NCBI RefSeq assembly: GCF_900188345.1
Contig: NZ_FZOD01000079.1
Coordinates: 1-41,111, forward strand
DNA length: 41,111 nt
Direction of reading: 5' to 3'
DNA from: Streptosporangium subroseum
Lineage (GTDB): Bacteria; Actinomycetota; Actinomycetes; Streptosporangiales; Streptosporangiaceae
The notes under the pieces were generated by a model. That model ran no database searches. It worked only from the letters and a program-made list of their open reading frames with translations, and had not been told where the DNA came from. Positions 23,106 through 29,768 of the stretch are shown piece by piece; the stretch's first letter is position 1, and each line of letters starts with the position of its first letter. A program made the translations under genes and the position numbers.

Positions 23106-23999
23106 TCAGGCCGCCGTCCAGTCGATCTCCGGGCCCTGCGGCACGATCTGGCTCGGATTGATGTTCGTCTGGGTGATGAAGTAGTGGCGCTTGATCTGGT
23201 CGAAGTCGGTGGTGTCGCGGAACGCCGGGATCGCGTACAGCCGGCGGGCGTAGGCCCACAGCACCGGATAGTCGGTCAGGCGGCGGATCGCGCACTTGAA
23301 GTGGGAGTGGTAGACCGCGTCGAACCTGGCCAGCGTCGGATAGAGCCGTACGTCGCTCTCGGTCAGCGCGTCGCCGTGCAGGTACGGCCGGCCCGCGAGC
23401 CTCTCCTCCAGCAGGTCGAGCGTGGCGAAGACCGTGGTGACCGCGTCGTCGTAGGCCTCCTGGGAGGTGGCGAACCCGGCCTTGTAGACGCCGTTGTTGA
23501 ACCCGTCGAAGATGACCGTGTTCAACGCGTCGATCTCCTCGCGCAGCCCGGCCGGGTAGAGGTCGGGCGCACCCTCGGCGTGCCACGGGGCGAAGGCGGT
23601 CTCCAGGGTGAGGGTGATCTGCGGATAGTCGTTGGTGACCAGGCGCTTGGTGGTGACGTCCCAGACGCAGGGCACGGTGTAGCGGCCCTGATAGTCGGGG
23701 TCGGTCGCCAGATACAGCTCCGAGAGGTATTCCATCCCGGTGACCGGATCGCCGCCGGGGACGCGCCAGCCCTTCTCATCCCTGATCGGGTCGACGATCG
23801 TCACCCCGACGACGTCCTGAAGACCCAGGAGTTCGCGGACGATGAGCGATCGGTGCGCCCACGGGCAGGCGTAGGAGGCATAGAGCTGATATCGGCCGGC
23901 CTCGGGCGGATATTCGCCGTCCGCCTCGATCCGTGCGGTGAACCGGTTGGGCTGCCGGACGAAGCGTCCGCCCTCAGCAATCTCGCGTCCCAGCTTCAT
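23106..23999 (-). CDS. Glutathionyl/mycothionyl-hydroquinone reductase-like protein (ECM4/YqjG family, Xi-class GST fold)
   Basis: 297 residues. The thioredoxin-fold half carries YQLYASYACPWAHRSLIV with the catalytic Cys of the CPWA motif. It continues TVPCVWDVTTKRLVTNDYPQI and the helical GST-C half (LDLLEERLAGRPYLHGDALTESDVRLYPTLARFD, HFKCAIRRLTDYP, FRDTTDFDQIKRHYF). This is the ECM4/YqjG family, which reductively removes a thiol from hydroquinone conjugates or quinones. Actinomycetes make mycothiol instead of glutathione, so the thiol partner is presumably mycothiol (inference). Cytosolic. It is divergent from the sulfur operon; the 133 bases between must hold both promoters. Confidence 0.92.
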   Translation of the reverse strand: MKLGREIAEGGRFVRQPNRFTARIEADGEYPPEAGRYQLYASYACPWAHRSLIVRELLGLQDVVGVTIVDPIRDEKGWRVPGGDPVTGMEYLSELYLATDPDYQGRYTVPCVWDVTTKRLVTNDYPQITLTLETAFAPWHAEGAPDLYPAGLREEIDALNTVIFDGFNNGVYKAGFATSQEAYDDAVTTVFATLDLLEERLAGRPYLHGDALTESDVRLYPTLARFDAVYHSHFKCAIRRLTDYPVLWAYARRLYAIPAFRDTTDFDQIKRHYFITQTNINPSQIVPQGPEIDWTAA

Positions 24000-24096
24000 G
24001 CGTCAACCGTACGGGACCCGCACAGAACATGATTCGGGTCTAACGCCACCATCATAGTGGGAGAAGGGGTATTTCATGTAAAGCAGGTAGGGAATA

Positions 24097-24125
24097 TTGA
24101 CTTAGCGCGGATCCGTGCGTAGCTT
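24097..24125 (+). promoter_or_regulatory. Promoter of the sulfur-scavenging operon
   Basis: TTGACT (24097-24102), a 17-base spacer and TAGCTT (24120-24125) fit a housekeeping sigma promoter. The expected start point about seven bases after the -10 box falls at 24132-24133, i.e. at the ATG of the leader peptide. Confidence 0.65.
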
Positions 24126-24132
24126 TTCCGGT

Positions 24133-24201
24133 ATGGGCCTCTATCTGACCAGGTGCGCACATGTCGACTTCTGTCGCGTGTTCAGCGCTCAGTGTCCGTG
24201 A
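24133..24201 (+). CDS. Cysteine-rich leader peptide (regulatory uORF)
   Basis: 22 codons, MGLYLTRCAHVDFCRVFSAQ then CP and stop. Three cysteines (8, 14, 21) and the pattern L-T-R-x-x-H-V-D-x-x-R-V-x-S-A-x-C match the small putative leader peptides placed before sulfur-assimilation operons in actinomycetes. No Shine-Dalgarno precedes the ATG, and the predicted transcription start coincides with it, so translation is probably leaderless. The last cysteine codon is the penultimate codon. Expected role: sense charged tRNA-Cys, ribosomes stalling when cysteine is short. The peptide itself probably has no other function. Confidence 0.85.
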   Translation: MGLYLTRCAHVDFCRVFSAQCP

Positions 24202-24258
24202 TCACGAACCGACGCCACCGCCCCCCTCCCACTCTCCTGGACGCCTCTCGTGATCACG
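24197..24258 (+). promoter_or_regulatory. Paired palindromes over leader stop and transporter start (candidate attenuator)
   Basis: The palindrome CGTGATCACG occurs at 24197-24206, across the leader stop TGA, and again at 24249-24258, across the GTG start of the first structural gene. Being palindromic, the copies can pair with each other in RNA; one further A-U pair makes an 11-bp stem (24197-24207 with 24248-24258) that would bury the start codon. The 40 bases between are C-rich and G-poor (24209-24240), also compatible with Rho loading. A ribosome paused at the last Cys codon would cover the left arm. The mechanism is inference. Confidence 0.55.
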
Positions 24259-25260
24259 ATCAGAAATGTCCTTACCTCCATGTCACTCGTCGTCACCCTC
24301 GCCGCCTGCGGTGGGGAGACCTCCGCGAAACCCGGTGAGCCCGAAACCCTGGAGCTCCGCTACCAGGGGAGCGTCGGCGCCGTCACCTTTCCCGAGCTCG
24401 CCGAGGAGCTTGGCTACCTGAGCCCCCTCAAACTCGCGTGGATCGGCAACACGATCTCCGGTCCACAGGACATCCAGGCCGCCGCGACCGGGCAGACCGA
24501 CTTCGGCGGCGCGTTCAACGGCGCCATCGTCAAGCTCGCCGCGGCCAAGGCCCCGATCAAGGCTGTGATCGGCTACTACGGCAGCGACAAGGACAGCTAC
24601 GTCGGCTACTTCGTGGCCGACGGCTCACCGATCAAGGGCCCGCGCGACCTGATCGGAAAGAAGATCGGGGTCAACACCCTCGGGGCCCACCTGGAAGCCG
24701 TGGTCAAGGAGTATCTCAAGCGCGGCGGCCTGACCCCCGAGGAGATCAAGCAGGTCGAGCTGGTCGTCGTGCCGCCGGTCAACACCGAGCAGTCGCTCCG
24801 CCAGGGTCAGATCGACGTGGCCGCGCTGAGCGGCATCCTCCGGGACAAGGCGCTGAAGCGCGGCGGCATTCACCCTCTCTTCAAGGACATCGACCTGTTC
24901 GGCCCCTTCACCGCCGGCAGCGTCGTGCTCACCGAGAAGTTCATCAAGCAGAACCCGGCCACCGTCAAGAAGTTCGTGGAGGCCTTCGCCAAGGCCGTCG
25001 AGTGGACGCAGACCCACTCTCGTGAGGAGGTCATCGCCAAATCGAAGGAGATCATTGCCAAGCGCAAGCGGAACGAGGACTCCACCGCCATCGAGTTCTG
25101 GAAGAGCAGCGGGGTGGCCAACAAGGGCGGAGTGATCGACGCCAAGGAGTTCCAGACCTGGATCGACTGGCTGGAGCGCGAAGGCGAGATCAAACCGGGT
25201 CAGGTCAAGGCAGAGGACGTCTTCACCAACGAGTACAACCCGTTCGGAGGCACCCAGTGA
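24250..25260 (+). CDS. ssuA: Sulfonate/sulfur-compound ABC transporter substrate-binding lipoprotein (SsuA-like)
   Basis: 336 residues from the GTG at 24250; an ATG at 24280 is an alternative. Lipoprotein signal VVTLAACG, with Cys20 as the lipidation site. The mature part is a type II periplasmic-binding fold of the SsuA/TauA/NMT1 group: LELRYQGSVGAVTFPELAEELGY, ISGPQDIQAAATGQTDFGGAF, GPRDLIGKKIGVNTLGAH and VNTEQSLRQGQIDVAALSGI. It delivers an organosulfur substrate to the SsuBC-like permease. The start codon lies inside the right-hand palindrome of the attenuator. Its stop overlaps the ATPase start by four bases. The symbol is by family and operon context; the actual ligand could be a sulfonate, sulfone or aromatic sulfur compound. 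Confidence 0.87.
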   Translation: MITIRNVLTSMSLVVTLAACGGETSAKPGEPETLELRYQGSVGAVTFPELAEELGYLSPLKLAWIGNTISGPQDIQAAATGQTDFGGAFNGAIVKLAAAKAPIKAVIGYYGSDKDSYVGYFVADGSPIKGPRDLIGKKIGVNTLGAHLEAVVKEYLKRGGLTPEEIKQVELVVVPPVNTEQSLRQGQIDVAALSGILRDKALKRGGIHPLFKDIDLFGPFTAGSVVLTEKFIKQNPATVKKFVEAFAKAVEWTQTHSREEVIAKSKEIIAKRKRNEDSTAIEFWKSSGVANKGGVIDAKEFQTWIDWLEREGEIKPGQVKAEDVFTNEYNPFGGTQ

Positions 25261-26051
25261 AGATCCAGATCCAGGGGGTCGGCAAGAAGTTCCGCGTCCG
25301 CGACGCGGACCGGCTGTTCACCGCCCTCGACGACATCACCCTCGACGTACGGGCCGGGGAGTTCCTCACCCTGGTCGGGCCCAGTGGCTGCGGCAAGTCC
25401 ACGCTCCTCGACCTGCTCGCCGGGCTGGACTCCCCGACCACCGGCCGGATCCTCCTGAACGGGACCCCCGTGAACGGTCCCGGCCTCGACCGGGGGATCG
25501 TCTTCCAGCAGTACGCGCTGTTCCCCTGGCGCACGGCGCTGTCCAACATCGAGTTCGGGCTCGAGGCGAAAGCCGTGTCGAAGAAGGAGCGCGCCGAGCG
25601 GGCCAGGACCTACCTGGAGCTGGTGGGCCTGCGCGGGTTCGAGAACCGGTATCCGCACGAACTCTCCGGGGGTATGCGCCAGCGTGTGGCCATCGCCAGA
25701 AGCCTGGCGTTCGACCCGGACGTACTGTTGATGGACGAGCCGTTCGCCGCGCTGGACGCGCAGACCCGCGAGTCGCTCCAGGAGGAGCTGCTGCGAATCT
25801 GGGAGAAGACCGGCAAGACAATCGTGTTCATCACCCACGGCATCGACGAGGCCGTCTACCTCGGCCAGCGGGTCGCGGTCATGACGTCCCGCCCCGGCCG
25901 GATCAAGCGGGTCGTGGACGTGGAGTTCGACTCCCGCGAGGGCGATCTGCGGGCCGACGCCCGCTTCGGCGAATACCGGCACGAGGTCTGGACGCTGCTC
26001 CGCGACGAGGTCGCGGCGGCCAGAGCCGAGGAGGCGGTTTCCGTTGGCTAG
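25257..26051 (+). CDS. ssuB: ABC transporter ATPase (SsuB/TauB family)
   Basis: 264 residues, GTG start overlapping the previous stop (GTGA). Walker A GPSGCGKST, Q-loop FQQYALFPWRTA, signature LSGGMRQRVAIAR, Walker B VLLMDEPFAALD and switch His in VFITHGIDEA, all intact. The C-terminal SRPGRIKRVVDVEF is typical of the nitrate/sulfonate/taurine group. It couples ATP hydrolysis to import of the organosulfur substrate on the cytosolic side. It overlaps the permease start by eight bases, so the three transporter genes are tightly coupled. Confidence 0.94.
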   Translation: MKIQIQGVGKKFRVRDADRLFTALDDITLDVRAGEFLTLVGPSGCGKSTLLDLLAGLDSPTTGRILLNGTPVNGPGLDRGIVFQQYALFPWRTALSNIEFGLEAKAVSKKERAERARTYLELVGLRGFENRYPHELSGGMRQRVAIARSLAFDPDVLLMDEPFAALDAQTRESLQEELLRIWEKTGKTIVFITHGIDEAVYLGQRVAVMTSRPGRIKRVVDVEFDSREGDLRADARFGEYRHEVWTLLRDEVAAARAEEAVSVG

Positions 26052-27087
26052 CACCCCGACCAGTGCTCCCACCGTGAGCGCTCCGGCCGATGCTCCCGCC
26101 GTCGCCCCGACCGCTTCCCCGGTCCGGTTCTCCGCCGACGCCCCTGCCGGCCCCTCGGCCGCTTTCCCGGCGCGTCCCTCCACCGACGCCTCAACCGCCT
26201 CCCCGGCCGGAGCCCCGGTTGCGGGCGCCCCCTCGGCGCCGATCCCCGCCGTCCTGCGGGAAGCGGTCGCCGAAGCCTCGGAGAGCTCTCTCACCGGCCC
26301 GAGCGTGGGCCGGCGCCTGTGGCGAGGCTCGGTGCGGGTGGCCGGATCGGTGGGACGGCGCACGGTCGCGGTGGCCGCGCTCGCCGCGATCTGGGAGATC
26401 CTGCCCCGGCTGGAGGTGGTCGACCCCACCTTCCTGACACCGCTGTCGGGGGTCCTGGCGGCCTGGTGGGACCTGCTCCTCTCCGGTGAGCTGCTCGACC
26501 ACACCCAGGCCAGCCTGATCCGCTCCCTGTCGGGACTCGCACTGGCGATCATCGTGGCCATTCCCCTCGGCCTGCTGATCGGCTGGTACAGGCCCGTGGC
26601 CGACCTGCTCAACCCGGTGCTCGAACTGTTCCGCAACACCGCGGCGCTCGCCCTGCTCCCGGTGTTCGTGCTGATCCTCGGACTCGGCGAGACCTCCAAG
26701 ATCTCGATCATCCTGTACGCCTGCGCGTGGCCGATCCTGCTCAACACGATCGCCGGGGTGAAGGGCGTGGATCCGCTGCTGATCAAGTCGGCCAGGTCGA
26801 TGGGGCTGCCCCCGATCCGGCTGTTCCAGAAGGTGATCCTCCCGGCCGCGGTGCCCACGATCTTCACCGGCATCCGGATGGCCGGGGCCTACTCGATCCT
26901 CGTGCTGGTCGCCGCCGAGATGGTCGGCGCCAAGGCCGGCCTCGGCTACCTGATCAACTACGCCCAGTTCAACTTCCGGGTGCCCGACATGTATGCGGGA
27001 ATCATCACGATCTCCGTTCTCGGGCTGCTCTTCAACCAGTTCCTCGTGCGCCTGGAGCGCCGTTTCTCGACGTGGAGGACCACCTGA
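26044..27087 (+). CDS. ssuC: ABC transporter permease (SsuC family) with Ala/Pro-rich N-terminal extension
   Basis: 347 residues, TTG start at 26044. About the first 75 residues are an unusual low-complexity Ala/Pro/Ser segment (STPTSAPTVSAPADAPAVAP...) before a normal SsuC permease of about 260 residues. The latter has six predicted helices (TVAVAALAAIWEILP; LSGLALAIIVAIPLGLLIGW; LALLPVFVLILGLG and others) and the EAA loop IKSARSMGLPPIRLFQKVILP. A start after the extension has no better ribosome site; V76-region starts are not obvious, so the extension is probably translated. It is an integral membrane channel for the SsuAB partners. The stop overlaps the next ATG (TGATG). Confidence 0.9.
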   Translation: MASTPTSAPTVSAPADAPAVAPTASPVRFSADAPAGPSAAFPARPSTDASTASPAGAPVAGAPSAPIPAVLREAVAEASESSLTGPSVGRRLWRGSVRVAGSVGRRTVAVAALAAIWEILPRLEVVDPTFLTPLSGVLAAWWDLLLSGELLDHTQASLIRSLSGLALAIIVAIPLGLLIGWYRPVADLLNPVLELFRNTAALALLPVFVLILGLGETSKISIILYACAWPILLNTIAGVKGVDPLLIKSARSMGLPPIRLFQKVILPAAVPTIFTGIRMAGAYSILVLVAAEMVGAKAGLGYLINYAQFNFRVPDMYAGIITISVLGLLFNQFLVRLERRFSTWRTT

Positions 27088-28424
27088 TGACCACGCGACC
27101 AACACGGCAACTGCACCTGAACGCCTTCCTGATGGGCGTCGGGCACCACGAGGCGGCTTGGCGGCACCCGCGCACCTCCTCCGCCGACGTCACCGACGTC
27201 CGTCACTACCAGCGTCTCGCCCAGGTCGCCGAGCGGGGCAGGCTCGACTCGGTCTTCTTCGCCGACGGGCTGGCCCTGCGGGGCAACGTCAGGCACAACG
27301 CGCTCGGCGGGCTGGAGCCCCTGACCCTGCTGGCCGCGCTGGCCGCGGTCACCGAGCACATCGGCCTGATCGCGACCGTCTCCACCACCTACAACGAGCC
27401 CTTCCACGTGGCCCGCAAGTTCGCCTCGCTGGACCACATCAGCGGCGGCAGGGCCGGATGGAACATCGTCACCTCCGCGAGCGAGGCCGAGGCGCACAAC
27501 TTCGGCATCGAACGCCCGACGCACAGTGACCGCTACGCCCGCGCCACCGAGTTCCTGGAGGTCGTCACCAAGCTCTGGGACAGCTGGGAGGACGGCGCGA
27601 TCCTGGGCGACCACCACAGCGGGAACTACGCCGACACCGACAGGATCCACACCCTCGACCACATCGGCCCCCACTTCCGGGTTCGCGGCCCGCTCAACAC
27701 CTCCCGCCCGCCGCAGGGCCACCCCCTGCTGGTCCAGGCCGGATCGTCCGAGGACGGCAAGGAGTTCGCCGCCCGCTTCGCCGAGGCCGTCTTCACCGCC
27801 CAGCAGACCCTCGCCGACGGCCAGGACTTCTACGCCGACCTCAAGTCGCGCCTCGGCCGGTACGGCAGGAGCGAGGACGAGCTGCTCATCCTCCCCGGCA
27901 TCTCGCCGATCATCGGCTCCACCGAACGGGAGGCGCTTCAGTTAGAGAGGGAGCTCGAAGAGCTGATCATCCCTGAGTACGGCGTGCACCAGCTGTCCAA
28001 CATCCTCGGCGTGGACCTGTCGGACCATCCGCTGGACGCGCGCCTCCCGGAGGTGCCCCCGGCGACCGACGGCCAGCAGAGCCGGGTCAAGCTCGTCACC
28101 GATCTCGCCGAGCGCGAGCAGCTGACCCTCCGGCAGCTGATCGGCCGTCTGGCCGGAGGCAGGGGCCACCGCGTGGTCACCGGCACTCCCGAGCAGATCG
28201 CCGACCAGATCGAGGAGTGGTTCGTCAACGGAGCCGCCGACGGCTTCAACATCATGCCGCCGGTCCTTCCCGGCGGTCTGGAGGACTTCGTCGACCACGT
28301 CGTCCCCGAACTACGACTCCGCGGACTGTTCCGCACCGACTACGAGGGCCGTACCCTGCGGCAGAACTATGGCCTGGCGCGTCCGGGCTCCATTTTCGAC
28401 CAGAAAGTACCGGTGGCCTCATGA
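27087..28424 (+). CDS. FMN-dependent monooxygenase, NtaA/SnaA/DszA family
   Basis: 445 residues, TIM-barrel luciferase-like fold. Family marks are HLNAFLMGVGHHEAAWRHP, RLDSVFFADGLAL, TLLAALAAVTEHIGLIATVSTTYNEPFHVARKFASLDHISGGRAGWNIVTS (signature of the group) and HFRVRGPLNTSRPPQGHPLL. The length and the motif after SGGRAGWN place it with NtaA/DszA/DmoA rather than the ~380-residue SsuD. With reduced FMN and O2 it would cleave a C-S bond (for example a sulfone, sulfide or sulfonate), releasing sulfite for cysteine synthesis. Reduced FMN is presumably supplied by one of the two reductases encoded downstream. Substrate inferred from the operon, not from the sequence. Confidence 0.9.
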   Translation: MTTRPTRQLHLNAFLMGVGHHEAAWRHPRTSSADVTDVRHYQRLAQVAERGRLDSVFFADGLALRGNVRHNALGGLEPLTLLAALAAVTEHIGLIATVSTTYNEPFHVARKFASLDHISGGRAGWNIVTSASEAEAHNFGIERPTHSDRYARATEFLEVVTKLWDSWEDGAILGDHHSGNYADTDRIHTLDHIGPHFRVRGPLNTSRPPQGHPLLVQAGSSEDGKEFAARFAEAVFTAQQTLADGQDFYADLKSRLGRYGRSEDELLILPGISPIIGSTEREALQLERELEELIIPEYGVHQLSNILGVDLSDHPLDARLPEVPPATDGQQSRVKLVTDLAEREQLTLRQLIGRLAGGRGHRVVTGTPEQIADQIEEWFVNGAADGFNIMPPVLPGGLEDFVDHVVPELRLRGLFRTDYEGRTLRQNYGLARPGSIFDQKVPVAS

Positions 28425-28942
28425 GCATCGTGATCGTGGTGGGAAACCCGCGGCCCGGGTCGCGCACGTACGGGGTGGCCGTCCGGGCCGCCGAGACCGT
28501 CGCCCGCCGAATCGGAGACCGTACGACCCCCGAGGTCGTCGACCTGGCGGCCCTGGCGCCGCGATTGTTCGCCCCGGAGGCGTCGGGGACTGTGGAGGCC
28601 GCGCTGGAGCTGGTCGCCGGGGCGGACGTGCTGGTGGTGGCGAGCCCGACCTACAAGGGCACCTACACCGGCCTGCTCAAGGCCTTCCTCGACCGGCTGC
28701 CGGGCGGCGCGCTGGCGTCGACCGTCGCGCTCCCGCTGCTGGTGATGGGGGACGCGCGGCATGCCCTGGCGGTGGAGGTCCACTTCCGGCCCCTCCTGGT
28801 CGAGCTGGGCGCGACGGTTCCCACCCCCGGCCTGGCGCTGCTGGAGTCCGAGCTTCAGGAGCTGGAGCCCGTCCTCGATCGCTGGGCCGCCAAGGTCGCC
28901 CCTCAGGTAGCCGCTGCACTCAGGGAAGGTGTTTCCACGTGA
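28421..28942 (+). CDS. ssuE: NADPH-dependent FMN reductase (SsuE/MsuE-like)
   Basis: 173 residues; ATG overlaps the monooxygenase stop (ATGA). Flavodoxin-like fold with FMN phosphate loop SIVIVVGNPRPGSRT and flavin loop VLVVASPTYKGTYTGLLKAFLDRLP, the standard SsuE/NAD(P)H:FMN reductase motifs. It makes FMNH2 for the two-component monooxygenase encoded just upstream. Length agrees with the family. The symbol is by family; specificity for the neighbouring enzyme is inference from coupling. Confidence 0.92.
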   Translation: MSIVIVVGNPRPGSRTYGVAVRAAETVARRIGDRTTPEVVDLAALAPRLFAPEASGTVEAALELVAGADVLVVASPTYKGTYTGLLKAFLDRLPGGALASTVALPLLVMGDARHALAVEVHFRPLLVELGATVPTPGLALLESELQELEPVLDRWAAKVAPQVAAALREGVST

Positions 28943-29013
28943 TATCGGGAAGAAAAGATGTTGTGAATGGGTTACCGACCTTAAGTGTGGTTAATGCCGC
29001 CAAGGAGGAAAAG

Positions 29014-29070
29014 GTGACCGAGCGAAGAGCCTTGGTCGCACCAGACGAACTGTTGAGCGAGGGATCATGA
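29014..29070 (+). CDS. Candidate 18-residue small ORF coupled to the flavin reductase
   Basis: GTG at 29014 stands directly behind a near-perfect AAGGAGG ribosome site (29002-29008, spacing about five); the frame encodes TERRALVAPDELLSEGS after the start and its TGA overlaps the flavin reductase ATG (ATGA). The flavin reductase otherwise has only a modest ribosome site (GAGGGA), so this ORF may serve to couple its translation. No homology recognised; the peptide may be unimportant in itself. Confidence 0.5.
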   Translation: MTERRALVAPDELLSEGS

Positions 29071-29573
29071 CGGAGACCCTGTCCGGCCGGGCAATCGACG
29101 CTGAGCGGTTTCGGCAGGCACTGGCCGTTCACGCGGCCGGGGTCGTCGTGGTCACCGCTCAGTGCGAGGAGGTCCCGGTCGGTCTGACGGCCACCTCGTT
29201 CTCCTCGGTCAGCCTCGCGCCTCCCCTGGTCTCCTTCTACGTGGACCAGTCGTCGACCACCTGGCCCTCGCTCCGCCAGGCGGGCCACTTCGCGGTGAAC
29301 GTCCTGGCCAGCGACCAGGCCGAGCTGGCCTCACGCTTCGCGAGGAAGGGCGTCGACCGCTTCGCCGCCCCCACGGACTGGAACCCCGGCCCCCAGGGCA
29401 TCCCCCTGCTGAGCGGGGTCTCCGCCCAGCTGATCTGCGCCCCCCACTCCACCGTCGACATCGGGGACCACATCCTGGTCGTCGGCCTCGTCACCGAGAC
29501 CAACCTCGGTCCCGGCGGTCGCCCGCTCCTCTACCATCAGGGCCGCTTCGGCCGTTTCACCCCTCACGCCTGA
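29067..29573 (+). CDS. Flavin reductase-domain protein (DIM6/NTAB, FMN-binding split barrel)
   Basis: 168 residues. FRQALAVHAAGVVVVTAQ, VGLTATSFSSVSLAPPLVSFYV, FAVNVLASDQAELASRFA and HSTVDIGDHILVVGLV are standard for the flavin reductase-like split-barrel family (NtaB, DszD/HpaC type). It reduces FMN or FAD with NAD(P)H for two-component monooxygenases. Together with the SsuE-like protein this gives the operon two unrelated flavin reductases for one monooxygenase. Last gene before a terminator. Its 3' third was copied in the downstream tandem duplication (31069-31269). Confidence 0.92.
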   Translation: MTETLSGRAIDAERFRQALAVHAAGVVVVTAQCEEVPVGLTATSFSSVSLAPPLVSFYVDQSSTTWPSLRQAGHFAVNVLASDQAELASRFARKGVDRFAAPTDWNPGPQGIPLLSGVSAQLICAPHSTVDIGDHILVVGLVTETNLGPGGRPLLYHQGRFGRFTPHA

Positions 29574-29578
29574 GTCCC

Positions 29579-29613
29579 CGCGGGGACACCCCGTCATTGA
29601 GGCGTTCCCCGCG
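29579..29613 (+). terminator. Terminator of the sulfur operon
   Basis: Stem CGCGGGGA / TCCCCGCG with a 19-base loop, six bases after the flavin reductase stop. A diverged copy exists at 31279-31313. Confidence 0.65.
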
Positions 29614-29768
29614 AGGTCACAGCGCTCCGGCCCGGACTCACCGGCTCCGGCTCACAGGCCCGGTCCCATCGCCGCGACCGAGCCCGTGGGCGTGGATGAC
29701 AGGGTGGACCGGTCCGAGTGCGAGTGATCAGACGTGATGACGCCTTTTGTGAGGACGGTGATCCCTCC

